A DNA stretch of 64,000 nucleotides from Clostridia bacterium (GTDB lineage: Bacteria; Bacillota; Clostridia; Oscillospirales; Acutalibacteraceae): positions 369,244-433,243 of the forward strand of contig JAKSQK010000001.1 of the NCBI GenBank assembly GCA_024404145.1, in the 5' to 3' direction. The notes under the pieces were generated by a model. It saw nothing but the letters and a program-made list of their open reading frames with translations. It ran no database searches and was not told the DNA's origin. Below, one piece after another: positions 24,122 through 33,240 of this stretch; within the stretch, counting starts at the first letter, position 1, and each line of letters opens with the position of its first letter. A program made the position numbers and the translations under genes.

Positions 24122-27100
24122 ATGTATTCGCTTAAAGACCTATTTTCAGGATATATGAATGACATTCCTGCTGAATTTAATGATTCAGTTGTTGAGTCAT
24201 GCACTCTTAATGCTGAGAATAGAATACTAAATCTTAATATTAAATCGGGAAAGTATATCCCTTCAAATACTATTTCTGAGTTTTCGGATAAAATAACAGG
24301 TGCGCTAAAACTAAACGATATAAATTTTATTTCTACATATTCCGAAAATGCTCTTTCGACAAAAGCTTTTGAGGACATTATAACTAAAATCAAGGAAAAA
24401 AATGTTGCATACAACGGCTATTTTAATGATGCTGATTATGATTACAATAACGGCAACGGCGTTTTGACCATTTCTCTTAAATTCGGCGGATTAAATTCTA
24501 TAAAATCGGCTGATTTTGAAACAACTCTCAAATCGGAAATAAAAAACCTTTTTAATAAGGATATTGATATCATTTTTGAAGGCAATTTAGATGATATCGA
24601 AATTAAACTACCTGAAATTACTGTTGAAAACGAAACAACAAACAAATCCTCTCAGAAAAGCCCCAATAAAAAAGAAAAAAAGATTTATAGTGGCAAACCT
24701 GAAGATGGACTCGATTTCTATAAAGAAAGCGCTGAGTTATTTTTTGGCAGAAAAATTGTTAAGGATATCACTCCCTTAAAGGATATTTTACCGCCGGAAG
24801 AACGTTATGAAAGCAAATTTATTGCCGCTTGGGGCGAAGTTTTCGGTGTTGATATTTCGGTAAGGGATACAAGAAGCGGTAAAATGCTGAAAGCCAAGTT
24901 TAGTTTTAGCGACGATACTAACTCTTTTAATGCTAATATTACAAAGTTTTTCGATAACCGTTATTCCGATAATCCCGAAGCACAAGCATATAAACTCAAA
25001 AAACAATTGGCTCCCCTTGAAAACGGTGCATATGTTATTGTTAACGGCGATTACCATTTTGATAACTATACAAACGATTATCTTATCGATGTTACTGCAC
25101 TTGCTACCGTTCAGAAATATGTTTTAATGGACGAGCATGAAGGTAAAAAGCGAATTGAACTTCATTGTCATACTAATATGTCGGCAAAAGATGCCGTTTC
25201 AAGTGCCGGTGATATAATCAAAAAAGCTTATAAATGGGGACATAAAGCCATCGCTATTACTGACCACGGAGTAGTTCAAAGTTATCCTGCTGCCGCTGCA
25301 GCCGTTGCTTCAATAAGAAAAGGTGGCGGCGATTTTAAGGTTATATACGGTGTTGAATCATATTTCATAAATGACGAAAAATATGACATCAGTGGTCTTA
25401 ATTCAAAGCAAATCGGAAAACTCAGAAATCATCAGATAATTCTCGTAAAGAATCTGACGGGACTTAAAAACTTATATAAATTAGTTTCCGATGCTCATCT
25501 AAACTGTTTCCATGCTAGACCTATTACATTAAAATCTAATCTTGATAAGCATAGGGAAGGTTTGATAATAGGTTCCGCTTGTGAACAAGGAGAATTATAT
25601 AAGGCGATAGTAGACGGAAAATCGAGAGAAGAACTGCTTGAAATAGCAAAATATTATGATTATCTTGAAATTCAGCCTCTCCAAAATAATGCGTTTATGG
25701 TTAGGTCTTCACTTGAACCGGACAAAACCGATAAAAAAACCGGTGCTGTAATTGAAAATCGTTTCAAAAAGGTAACTAATTTAGATGTTATTAAGGAATT
25801 TAACAAAACGGTTGTTTCGGTCGCCGATGAATTAGGTTTGCCTGTTGTTGCAACGGGAGATGTGCATTTTCTTAATAAAGAAGATGGCATTATTCGTCAA
25901 ATTGTTTTGGCGGGTCAAGGTTTTGATGATATTGATAATCAAGCACCGCTTTATCTTAAAACAACCGATGAAATGCTTGAAGACTTTTCATATTTTGGCG
26001 ATAGGGCAAAAGAATTTGTTATAGAAAATCCAAATAAAATCGCCCAGCTTGTAAGTGATGATGTAATTCCGGTGCCCGAGGGCAATTATCCGCCCGTTAT
26101 TGAGGGCTCCGATGAATTACTAAAAGAAATTTGTTGGGAAAATGCTCATAAAATCTATGGCGAAAATCTTCCGGAAATTGTTGAAAAGCGTCTTTCAAAA
26201 GAATTGAATTCAATAATAAACAACGGATTTTCAATTATGTATATATCCGCCCAAAAACTTGTTGCTTTCAGTGAAGAGCACGGATATCTCGTTGGTTCAA
26301 GAGGTTCAGTTGGTTCCTCATTTGTTGCAACAATGGCGGGTATTTCCGAAGTAAATCCATTAGCACCTCACTATGTTTGCCCTAAATGTTGTTACAGTGA
26401 ATTTTTCACAAAGGGTGAGGTCGGTTCCGGATTTGACCTGCCTGAAAAAGAATGTCCTAACTGCGGTTCTCCGCTTGACAGAAATGGTCATGATATTCCT
26501 TTTGAGACATTTTTGGGCTTTAAGGGCGATAAAGTACCTGATATCGACCTAAACTTTTCTGATGAAGTTCAAAATGCCGTTCAAGACTATACAAAAACAC
26601 TGTTCGGCCCCGATAATGTATATAAAGCAGGAACTATTTCAACTATTGCTGAAAAAACCGCCTTTGGTTTTTCAAAAGCTTATGCTGAAAAGATGAATAT
26701 TACTTTGAGCGGTGCAGAGCTTAACCGTCTTGCAAATAAGGTTGAAAAAGCCAAAGTTAAAACAACGACCGGTCAGCATCCTGCCGGTATGATAATAGTT
26801 CCGTCCGGAATGAAAATTTATGATTTTTGTCCCGTTCAGCATCCTGCTGATGATGTTAACTCCGATATTATTACAACTCATTTTGATTTCCATTCAATTC
26901 ATGATACAATTCTGAAACTTGATGAGCTTGGTCATGTTGTACCAACTATCTATAAGTATTTAGAAGAGTACTCAAATATTTCCGTCAACAATGTTTCGAT
27001 GTCTGACCCAACGGTTTACAGTTTGTTTACTTCAACAAACGCTTTAGGTGTTTCTCCTGAAGATATTGATGTTAAAACCGGAACCCTCGGTCTTCCTGAG

Positions 27101-27988
27101 TTTGGAACAAGACTTACTATTGATATGCTTGTTGACTGCAAACCTAAAACCTTTGCCGACCTTTTGCAGATTTCGGGCTTATCTCACGGCACTAATGTTT
27201 ATCACGGTAACGCAAAAGATTTGATAGATAACGGTACATGTACAATTTCTGAAGTTATCGGTACCAGAGATAATATTATGATGTATTTAATCCATAAGGG
27301 TATGGAAGAGGGACTTGCATTTTCGATTACCGAAAAAGTTCGTAAAGGTCTTATAGCAAAAGGAAAACTTTCCGAAGAGGAATGGAATCAATATGCAGAG
27401 GAAATGCGAAAAGTCAATGTTCCAGAGTGGTATATTGACAGCTGTAAAAAGATAGAATATATGTTCCCGAAAGCCCATGCGGCAGCTTATGTTATTTCCG
27501 CCCTTAAAATCGCTTGGTATAAAGTATATAAGCCACTCGAATACTACTGCGCTTACTTTACTGCAAGGCCGGAAGATGTTGATGTGCCGACAATTATGGG
27601 CGGAATATCAAAGGTAAGAAGCGTAATGTATTCAATAAAAGCAAAGGGAAAAGATGCAGAAAAAAAGGAACTTGATAACTATAAAAACCTTCTGATTTTC
27701 AATGAAATGATGTCAAGAGGTATCGAAGTATTGCCGATAGATTTATACCGTTCTCATGCCGTAAAATATCTGCCGGAAGACGGTAAACTTCGTTTGCCGT
27801 TCTGCGCTATGTCCGGTTGCGGAGAAAAAGCTGCATATTCAATATATGAAACTGCGAAAAAAGGCAACTTCGTTTCAAGAGAAGATTTTGCTATTGAATC
27901 GGGTGTTTCTAAAACTATAATTTCAAATTTGTCGGAATTAGGCGCAATGAAAGACCTGCCCGATACAAATCAAATTTCTCTATTTTAA
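24122..27988 (+). CDS. polC: DNA polymerase III alpha subunit, PolC type, lacking the exonuclease domain
   Basis: The replicative polymerase of low-GC Gram-positives. The 1288-residue protein has an N-terminal domain, an OB fold (about 255-340), a PHP domain starting RIELHCHTNMS (about 344), the zinc-binding CPKC...CPNC module, the catalytic PDIDLNFSD (Asp807 and Asp809), thumb and fingers regions and a C-terminal SLF (NQISLF clamp-binding end). In canonical PolC a DEDDh proofreading exonuclease of about 165 residues is inserted in the PHP domain. Here YGVESYFIND (about 409-418) is joined by a linker of roughly 15 residues directly to NHQIILVKNLTGLKNLYKLV (about 436). No DxExTG motif exists anywhere in the protein. 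The frame is intact. Confidence 0.95.
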   Translation: MYSLKDLFSGYMNDIPAEFNDSVVESCTLNAENRILNLNIKSGKYIPSNTISEFSDKITGALKLNDINFISTYSENALSTKAFEDIITKIKEKNVAYNGYFNDADYDYNNGNGVLTISLKFGGLNSIKSADFETTLKSEIKNLFNKDIDIIFEGNLDDIEIKLPEITVENETTNKSSQKSPNKKEKKIYSGKPEDGLDFYKESAELFFGRKIVKDITPLKDILPPEERYESKFIAAWGEVFGVDISVRDTRSGKMLKAKFSFSDDTNSFNANITKFFDNRYSDNPEAQAYKLKKQLAPLENGAYVIVNGDYHFDNYTNDYLIDVTALATVQKYVLMDEHEGKKRIELHCHTNMSAKDAVSSAGDIIKKAYKWGHKAIAITDHGVVQSYPAAAAAVASIRKGGGDFKVIYGVESYFINDEKYDISGLNSKQIGKLRNHQIILVKNLTGLKNLYKLVSDAHLNCFHARPITLKSNLDKHREGLIIGSACEQGELYKAIVDGKSREELLEIAKYYDYLEIQPLQNNAFMVRSSLEPDKTDKKTGAVIENRFKKVTNLDVIKEFNKTVVSVADELGLPVVATGDVHFLNKEDGIIRQIVLAGQGFDDIDNQAPLYLKTTDEMLEDFSYFGDRAKEFVIENPNKIAQLVSDDVIPVPEGNYPPVIEGSDELLKEICWENAHKIYGENLPEIVEKRLSKELNSIINNGFSIMYISAQKLVAFSEEHGYLVGSRGSVGSSFVATMAGISEVNPLAPHYVCPKCCYSEFFTKGEVGSGFDLPEKECPNCGSPLDRNGHDIPFETFLGFKGDKVPDIDLNFSDEVQNAVQDYTKTLFGPDNVYKAGTISTIAEKTAFGFSKAYAEKMNITLSGAELNRLANKVEKAKVKTTTGQHPAGMIIVPSGMKIYDFCPVQHPADDVNSDIITTHFDFHSIHDTILKLDELGHVVPTIYKYLEEYSNISVNNVSMSDPTVYSLFTSTNALGVSPEDIDVKTGTLGLPEFGTRLTIDMLVDCKPKTFADLLQISGLSHGTNVYHGNAKDLIDNGTCTISEVIGTRDNIMMYLIHKGMEEGLAFSITEKVRKGLIAKGKLSEEEWNQYAEEMRKVNVPEWYIDSCKKIEYMFPKAHAAAYVISALKIAWYKVYKPLEYYCAYFTARPEDVDVPTIMGGISKVRSVMYSIKAKGKDAEKKELDNYKNLLIFNEMMSRGIEVLPIDLYRSHAVKYLPEDGKLRLPFCAMSGCGEKAAYSIYETAKKGNFVSREDFAIESGVSKTIISNLSELGAMKDLPDTNQISLF

Positions 27989-27991
27989 TAT

Positions 27992-28023
27992 AAAAAAAGC
28001 AAGTCTTTCGACTTGCTTTTTTT
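27992..28023 (+). terminator. Terminator after polC
   Basis: A 14-bp stem (27992-28005 with 28010-28023) with a TTTC loop, A-rich on the left and T-rich on the right. It touches the CCA end of the convergent tRNA-Ser gene and so probably works in both directions. Confidence 0.9.
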
Positions 28024-28111
28024 GGCGGAGACGGAGGGATTCGAACCCTCGTCCCTCAAGGGGCATCATGATTTCGAGTCATGTCCGTTATGACCACTTC
28101 GATACGTCTCC
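28023..28111 (-). tRNA. tRNA-Ser (anticodon CGA)
   Basis: A class II tRNA with a long variable arm. The acceptor arms GGAGACG/CGTCTCC are followed by discriminator G and an encoded CCA. The anticodon stem CATGA/TCATG holds loop CTCGAAA, anticodon CGA, reading UCG. The T arm has GGTTCGAATCC. Confidence 0.95.
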
Positions 28112-28181
28112 AAATATTCGGTTTTATTACCGACCTTGACATTATATAATAATTAACGGTTATTGTCAAGAATTATAATAT

Positions 28182-28209
28182 AAAAAGAGGGCGATTTTGC
28201 CCTCTTTTT
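28182..28209. terminator. Bidirectional terminator downstream of the Cys-rich peptide gene
   Basis: An 11-bp stem AAAAAGAGGGC/GCCCTCTTTTT with a GATTTT loop; on the minus strand it follows the small Cys-rich ORF. Confidence 0.85.
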
Positions 28210-28232
28210 ATGCTGGAAACAGAAGTTATGAA

Positions 28233-28337
28233 TTAGCAACCGCAATTGCAACCATCATTGTTGCCGCAGCAGCAAACAAGACAGAGTATAAGGATTAAAA
28301 TCCAAGTACAATTTCCGCCAAAACCATTATTACACAT
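28233..28337 (-). CDS. Tiny Cys-rich membrane-type protein (34 aa)
   Basis: The ORF encodes 34 residues with nine Cys (2, 10, 19, 22-24, 30, 32, 34), a central hydrophobic stretch TWILILILCLVCCC and a Gly/Asn/Cys tail. The ribosome-binding site AAGGAGGTC (28353-28345) sits 7 bp before ATG, and a terminator follows, so it looks like a real monocistronic unit. Similar very short high-cysteine proteins are annotated in Firmicutes as chorion-class high-cysteine proteins, without a known role. Metal binding, a spore-coat role or membrane insertion are possible but unproven. Confidence 0.7.
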   Translation of the reverse strand: MCNNGFGGNCTWILILILCLVCCCGNNDGCNCGC

Positions 28338-28409
28338 TAAAAAAGACCTCCTTTTCGTCTTCAACACATACTATGAACACAAAACAAAAATGTTACAGAA
28401 AAAGAAAGA

Positions 28410-28438
28410 TTGACTTTTATGTTATTTTAAGTTATAAT
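28410..28438 (+). promoter_or_regulatory. Sigma-A promoter of tRNA-Ser(GGA)
   Basis: TTGACT (28410-28415), 17 bp and a perfect TATAAT (28433-28438), 15 bp before the tRNA 5' end. Confidence 0.85.
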
Positions 28439-28453
28439 ACAAAATGTTCGAAT

Positions 28454-28545
28454 GGAGATATCGCCTAGTCCGGTCGAGGGCGCACGATTGGAAATCGTGT
28501 AGCTCGGAAACGAGCTCGAGAGTTCGAATCTCTCTATCTCCGCCA
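28454..28545 (+). tRNA. tRNA-Ser (anticodon GGA)
   Basis: A class II tRNA with a long variable arm. The acceptor arms GGAGATA/TATCTCC are followed by G and an encoded CCA. The anticodon stem CACGA/TCGTG holds loop TTGGAAA, anticodon GGA, reading UCC and UCU. It is divergent from the CGA isoacceptor 340 bp away. Confidence 0.95.
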
Positions 28546-28546
28546 A

Positions 28547-28582
28547 AAAATCGACAAATCTCGATAGAGGTTTGTCGATTTT
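28547..28582 (+). terminator. Terminator of tRNA-Ser(GGA)
   Basis: A 12-bp stem AAAATCGACAAA/TTTGTCGATTTT (28547-28558, 28571-28582) immediately after the CCA. Confidence 0.8.
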
Positions 28583-28647
28583 ACTTATTATCTCTTCACA
28601 TTCACTTTTTACTAAAAATTTTCCTAGTTAATTTAACAATATAATAA

Positions 28648-28680
28648 AGACAACTTTCCACCGAAAGTTGTCTTTTTTTT
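28648..28680. terminator. Terminator between tRNA-Ser(GGA) and the pot region
   Basis: A perfect 11-bp stem AGACAACTTTC/GAAAGTTGTCT with a CACC loop, followed by eight Ts on the plus strand. It closes the convergent minus-strand pot transcription unit. Confidence 0.85.
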
Positions 28681-29333
28681 TATTTAATATTATCCATGAG
28701 TTTTTTAGAGGATTTAAGGTATATGCGTATATCTTTTTCTTTTTCAACGAGAGTATTGCTAACATTTCTTATGTTGAGAAAAAGATTACTTGGCACATTA
28801 TTGTTATTTTCTGCAAGAAAACTATAAAAATTATCACTTAAAGAATATTTTATTTTTTCGAAGAAATTACCACTGCTCGTTTTTATGTTGTCAAAATACT
28901 TAATAGAGTTGCTATCGGTTATAAACAACAAAGCTTTTGGCTCAGAAGCGATAATAGACTGCATTTTTGTAAGTTTGGCATTATTGTTTGAATATGGGTC
29001 GCATGAGCAGTTAACAACCGCAATATGAACTTCGCCATCGCCGTTAACATCGTCAGCATACTTTTCGAAATATTTTGCCATATCATTTGTTAGGTTATCT
29101 GAAACAGGGGAGTAGGTAAAATATACAACCTCTAAATCATATTTAATTCTTGTAGCGCATTGCGAAATCATAATGATAACGGCAATAAACAAAAACAGTA
29201 AAACTATAATAATCTTGCTGTTATGAAACCAGAAATTCGATACCTTTTCGCCGAATGTTTTCGGTTTTAATTCAATTTCGCTTGGTTTCGGAGCCGGTTG
29301 AAGTTCGCCCGACTGCATTTTTTTAAGTTCCAA
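28680..29333 (-). CDS. Membrane-anchored protein of unknown function (217 aa or longer)
   Basis: I do not recognise a named family. One transmembrane helix (IIIVLLFLFIAVIIMI, about residues 40-58) separates a short basic cytoplasmic segment from an extracellular domain of about 155 residues. The motif GELQPAPKPSEIELKPKTFG precedes the helix. TTG at 29333 has no good ribosome-binding site. The frame stays open and coding-like (KDKKISETLKQQEFARKEF) up to 29393, where ACG stands 6 bp from a strong GAGGTGA, so translation may really start there at a non-standard codon. It follows potD by 74 bp on the same strand and probably belongs to that transcript. Confidence 0.65.
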   Translation of the reverse strand: MELKKMQSGELQPAPKPSEIELKPKTFGEKVSNFWFHNSKIIIVLLFLFIAVIIMISQCATRIKYDLEVVYFTYSPVSDNLTNDMAKYFEKYADDVNGDGEVHIAVVNCSCDPYSNNNAKLTKMQSIIASEPKALLFITDSNSIKYFDNIKTSSGNFFEKIKYSLSDNFYSFLAENNNNVPSNLFLNIRNVSNTLVEKEKDIRIYLKSSKKLMDNIK

Positions 29334-29407
29334 AAACTCTTTTCTTGCAAATTCTTGTTGTTTTAATGTTTCGCTTATTTTCTTATCTTTCGTAGAAAAT
29401 CACCTCA

Positions 29408-30505
29408 TCAGTAGAGTTTAACATCAATCCATAGATTTTCGTAATATGAGCGGATTTTAGGGTCAATATCATGGTAATATTCGGTATAAGGCATATCTTC
29501 ATTTTTCGGATATAATATAGGATTACCGTAATAGTAATAATCTTTATTATTAACAACTGAAATATTAGGAGAAGCATATCCGATATATTCGGCATTGGCA
29601 AGGGCAATTTCCGGATCAAGCAGGAAATTTATATACATAAGCGCTGCCTCATAATTTTTAACACTTGATGGAATACAAACAGAATCAACGAAAATATTAG
29701 TTCCCTCGTTAGGATAGAAAAATTTCAAATCTGAGTTTGTTTCAAGCATTGTAAGATAATCTCCGGCATAATATGGGCCGATACCGGCTTCGCCCGTTTC
29801 CATTTTTCCGTAAATTTCGTCCATAACATAGGACTGCAAAACACTTTTTCCTTTTTTAAGAAGTTCAGCGGCTTCTTTCCATTCGCTCATTTTTGTTGAA
29901 TTAAGACTGTAGCCCAAAATCATTTGAGCAGTCATAAAACCGTCTCTCGGGTTACTAAAATTGAGGGACATATCTTTATATTTTTTATCCCATAATGTTT
30001 TCCATGAATGTTCCGGCTCACCAACAATAGTCGGGTTATATATTATTCCAACCATACCGACATTATATGTTACCGAGTATTCGTTGTTTTTATCAAAAAA
30101 CAAATTTTTATACTGATTATCAATTAAATCAAAATTCGAAATTTTATTCAAATCGATTTTTTTAAGCATATTCTCGTTGATTAAGCGTTCTATCATATAA
30201 TCTGACGGAATGATTATATCGTAAGAAACACCGCCGCTTTTAAGTTGCGAATACATTGTTTCGTTGCTTTCATAGGTTGAATAATTAACCTTTATGCCGG
30301 TCATTTTTTCAAATTCACGGTTTACATCAATAGTGTCATCGCTGCCATCAGATACATATTCGCCCCAGTTGTAAACATTTAGTTCAGTACCTGCCAAACT
30401 TCTGTCGAATTTAGCCCTGTACTCAATATCGGCATACTCGTATCCGCAGCTGCAACATAGGGAAAAAATTAAAAAAGTCAGGAATATAGCAATAATTTTT
30501 TTCAT
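29408..30505 (-). CDS. potD: Polyamine ABC transporter substrate-binding lipoprotein
   Basis: It captures spermidine or putrescine outside the membrane for the PotABC importer. The 365-residue protein has a lipoprotein signal (MKKIIAIFLTFLIFSLCCSC), then the PotD/PotF landmarks ELNVYNWGEYVSD, SNETMYSQLKSGGVSYDIII, PSDYMIERLI and YNVGMVGIIYNP, and the C-terminal AALMYINFLLDPEIALANAE. It is the last of four linked genes in potA-B-C-D order; its ATG overlaps the potC stop by one base. Substrate preference among polyamines cannot be read from the sequence. Confidence 0.93.
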   Translation of the reverse strand: MKKIIAIFLTFLIFSLCCSCGYEYADIEYRAKFDRSLAGTELNVYNWGEYVSDGSDDTIDVNREFEKMTGIKVNYSTYESNETMYSQLKSGGVSYDIIIPSDYMIERLINENMLKKIDLNKISNFDLIDNQYKNLFFDKNNEYSVTYNVGMVGIIYNPTIVGEPEHSWKTLWDKKYKDMSLNFSNPRDGFMTAQMILGYSLNSTKMSEWKEAAELLKKGKSVLQSYVMDEIYGKMETGEAGIGPYYAGDYLTMLETNSDLKFFYPNEGTNIFVDSVCIPSSVKNYEAALMYINFLLDPEIALANAEYIGYASPNISVVNNKDYYYYGNPILYPKNEDMPYTEYYHDIDPKIRSYYENLWIDVKLY

Positions 30506-31302
30506 TATTTACTCCTCCTTTTTTCGCTGTCATTTTGAATTGCATTATATAAAACAAGCAATGCAAATACCGCAAAGAAAACAACGGTGGAAAGCGCATA
30601 AACATCAGGAGTAACGGTTTTCTTTGTCATATTATAAATAACTATCGGTAAAGTTTGATAATGGCCGCAGGTAAAATAACTGATAACAAAATCATCTAAT
30701 GAAAGAGTAAAGGCCATAATAAAGCCGGTAAATATACCCGTTGAAATTGAAGGAATTACCGCTTTGAAAAAAGATTGAAGTGGGGTGCAACCAAGGTCAA
30801 GAGCGGCTTCTTGAAGATTTTTATCGGTTTGTCTTAATTTCGGCAAAACCGAGAGGATAACATAGGGCAAATTAAATGTAATATGCGCAATTAGAACCGT
30901 AGCAAAACCGAGAGATTCATTTAATCCTATCAATTCACCGACAAAAATAAACAATAGCATAAGAGAAATACCGGTAACGATATCAGCATTCATCATCGGA
31001 ATATTTGTAACGGTATTTGCTAATTTTTTTGCGAATTTACTCCTTATAGCATGAATACCAACAGCCGCAGCAGTGCCTAAGACAGTTGAAATAACAGCGG
31101 AAATTATGGCAACTATCAAAGTGTTTTTAAGAGCGCTTAACATATACTGATTTGTAACAATGCTCTTGTACCAATCAAAAGAAAAACCGTCTAAAACCCA
31201 AACACTTTCGCCGCCGTTAAATGAAAAGAAAATCATAACGGCAACAGGAGCATACAAAAAGAATACTATTAGTCCGACATAAATTTTTGATAATGTTTTC
31301 AT
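30505..31302 (-). CDS. potC: Polyamine ABC transporter permease PotC
   Basis: The 265-residue inner-membrane permease has about six transmembrane helices. The cytoplasmic EAA loop reads EAALDLGCTPLQSFFKAVIP. The FSFDWYKS segment in the first extracytoplasmic loop and the LSLDDFVISYFTCG segment in the C-terminal third are typical of PotC. It overlaps potB by 4 bp (ATGA) and touches potD. Confidence 0.93.
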   Translation of the reverse strand: MKTLSKIYVGLIVFFLYAPVAVMIFFSFNGGESVWVLDGFSFDWYKSIVTNQYMLSALKNTLIVAIISAVISTVLGTAAAVGIHAIRSKFAKKLANTVTNIPMMNADIVTGISLMLLFIFVGELIGLNESLGFATVLIAHITFNLPYVILSVLPKLRQTDKNLQEAALDLGCTPLQSFFKAVIPSISTGIFTGFIMAFTLSLDDFVISYFTCGHYQTLPIVIYNMTKKTVTPDVYALSTVVFFAVFALLVLYNAIQNDSEKRRSK

Positions 31303-32123
31303 ACTATCAAATCCTCCTCATCAGAAGAGAATCGGTTCATAACGGCAAGACAAAGTAAAATCATTACCATAAGAACAAGCGAAAGGGCAGAGGCGATGTT
31401 GTAAAAATCGGGACCTACATTAAATAAATATTCAATGGCATCGCCGATTAAAAGATTTTTATTACCGCCGAGTTTTTGAGAAATATAAAATGTACTTACG
31501 CTTGGCACAAATACCATTGTAATACCCGAAATAACGCCCGGCAGAGATAGGGGCAATATTATATTCTTTAATCTTGAAAAGCCGTTAGAGCCCAAATCTG
31601 AGGCGGCTTCAAGCAAAGAATTATCAATTTTTGACATAACCGAATAAATCGGCAAAATCATATATGGAATAAAGTCATAAACCATACCGAGTATTACGGC
31701 GCCGGGAGTATTTATTAGGTGCAACGGTTTAAGACCTAAACTAGTTAAAATAGTATTGATTATACCTTTGTTAGCAAGAATAGTTATCAAGGAATAAGTT
31801 CTGATAAGAAAGTTCATCCACATAGGGAGCATAACGATAAGAAGAATCATTCTTTGAGAGCTTATCTTCATTTTTGTCATAAAATATGACATCGGATATG
31901 ATATTACAAGAGTAATGACAGTTGCAATAACTGCATAAATAATAGAAATTAAAAATGCTTTTTTATATTTTGCAATACCCATTATGTTTGCAAAAGTGAA
32001 TGCACCGTTTTGGTCGGTTAGCGCAAAGTAAAACATAATTAACAAAGGAACTATAATAAAAATTGCTGCCCAAACATAATATGGGGCGGCTACAAGGCGA
32101 CTTCCAAAACTTTTTTTGTTCAT
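31299..32123 (-). CDS. potB: Polyamine ABC transporter permease PotB
   Basis: The 275-residue permease partner of PotC has six predicted helices, the EAA loop EAASDLGSNGFSRLKNIILP, and MNFLIRTYSLITIL, typical of PotB. ATG at 32123 is chosen over an upstream in-frame codon because the ribosome-binding site GGAGGACG lies directly before it and the start then falls just after the potA stop. Confidence 0.93.
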   Translation of the reverse strand: MNKKSFGSRLVAAPYYVWAAIFIIVPLLIMFYFALTDQNGAFTFANIMGIAKYKKAFLISIIYAVIATVITLVISYPMSYFMTKMKISSQRMILLIVMLPMWMNFLIRTYSLITILANKGIINTILTSLGLKPLHLINTPGAVILGMVYDFIPYMILPIYSVMSKIDNSLLEAASDLGSNGFSRLKNIILPLSLPGVISGITMVFVPSVSTFYISQKLGGNKNLLIGDAIEYLFNVGPDFYNIASALSLVLMVMILLCLAVMNRFSSDEEDLIV

Positions 32124-32124
32124 T

Positions 32125-33240
32125 TTAGTCGTCCTCCGTAACCACATCTGAGATATGGTCCATCTCTTCGCTAAACGAACTGTAATCGCCGTAAAGACCT
32201 GAGTATTCGGATTTTTTCATAATATGTATGGCATCAGGTTCAATATCAAGACCCACATTATCTCCGACATTATGTTTATCCGTTGTTTGAATCATCCACT
32301 TAAAACCGCCGATATCGACAATAATTTCGTAATGAACACCCAAAAAATCGACCGATGTTACGACACCTTTGAGCATACCTTTATCACTGTCAACTATATC
32401 AACATCTTCAGGTCTTACAACTACATCAACATTTTCATTATCGTCAAAACCTTTGTCAAGGCATTTGAATGTATGGCCTGAAAAGTCAACAACATAGTCG
32501 TTTTTCATAACGCCGTCAACGATATTTGATTCACCGATAAAATCAGCAACAAAAGCATTTTTCGGCTCATTATATATATTTTGCGGAGTTCCGACTTGCT
32601 GGATTTTTCCTTTATCCATAACTACAACACGGTCGGACATTGTTAGCGCTTCTTCCTGATCGTGAGTTACAAAAACAAATGTAATTCCGAGTTGCTTTTG
32701 CATTCGCCTTAATTCTTTTTGCATATCTTTACGAAGTTTAAGGTCGAGAGCGGCAAGTGGCTCATCAAGAAGCAGTACTTTCGGACGGTTTGCAATGGCT
32801 CTTGCAATTGCAATTCGCTGTTGCTGACCACCGCTTAATGTTGAGATTTTTCTGTTTTCAAATCCAACAAGATTTACAAGTTCCAAAAGTTCTGTTACTT
32901 GTTTTACAATTTCTTTTTCAGGCAGTTTTTTAACCCTCATACCGAAAGCAATGTTTTCAAAAACATTCAAATGCGGAAATAGGGCATAACGCTGAAAAAT
33001 GGTGTTAACCTGCCTTTTATAAGACGGAACACCATTCAAATCTTTTCCTTCAAATGATATCTTTCCGCTATCAGGATTTTGGAATCCGGCAATAAGTCGT
33101 AAAGTTGTTGTTTTACCGCAACCCGAAGGGCCTAAAAGAGTTATAAACTCCTTATCCTTGATGGTTAAGTTTAACTCATCAAGCACCCTTTCTCCGTCAA
33201 ATGAAACGATAACATTTTTAAGTTCTACAATATTTTCCAT
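32125..33240 (-). CDS. potA: Polyamine ABC transporter ATP-binding protein PotA
   Basis: The ATPase that powers PotBC. The 371-residue protein has Walker [20 protein letters not shown]-loop [15 protein letters not shown], signature [14 protein letters not shown], Walker [13 protein letters not shown] and H-loop [14 protein letters not shown]-terminal TOBE domain (about 260-350) is typical of the spermidine/MalK subgroup. ATG at 33240 is preferred over GTG at 33264 because AAAGGGGG lies between them. The ribosome-binding site can be masked by the leader. Confidence 0.95.
   Translation of the reverse strand: MENIVELKNVIVSFDGERVLDELNLTIKDKEFITLLGPSGCGKTTTLRLIAGFQNPDSGKISFEGKDLNGVPSYKRQVNTIFQRYALFPHLNVFENIAFGMRVKKLPEKEIVKQVTELLELVNLVGFENRKISTLSGGQQQRIAIARAIANRPKVLLLDEPLAALDLKLRKDMQKELRRMQKQLGITFVFVTHDQEEALTMSDRVVVMDKGKIQQVGTPQNIYNEPKNAFVADFIGESNIVDGVMKNDYVVDFSGHTFKCLDKGFDDNENVDVVVRPEDVDIVDSDKGMLKGVVTSVDFLGVHYEIIVDIGGFKWMIQTTDKHNVGDNVGLDIEPDAIHIMKKSEYSGLYGDYSSFSEEMDHISDVVTEDD

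Noticed and set aside
28444..28644. 66-residue frame
   Set aside because: It lies over tRNA-Ser(GGA) and its terminator.
29383..29619. 78-residue minus-strand frame overlapping potD's 3' end
   Set aside because: An out-of-frame shadow of potD; potD homology is continuous in the other frame.
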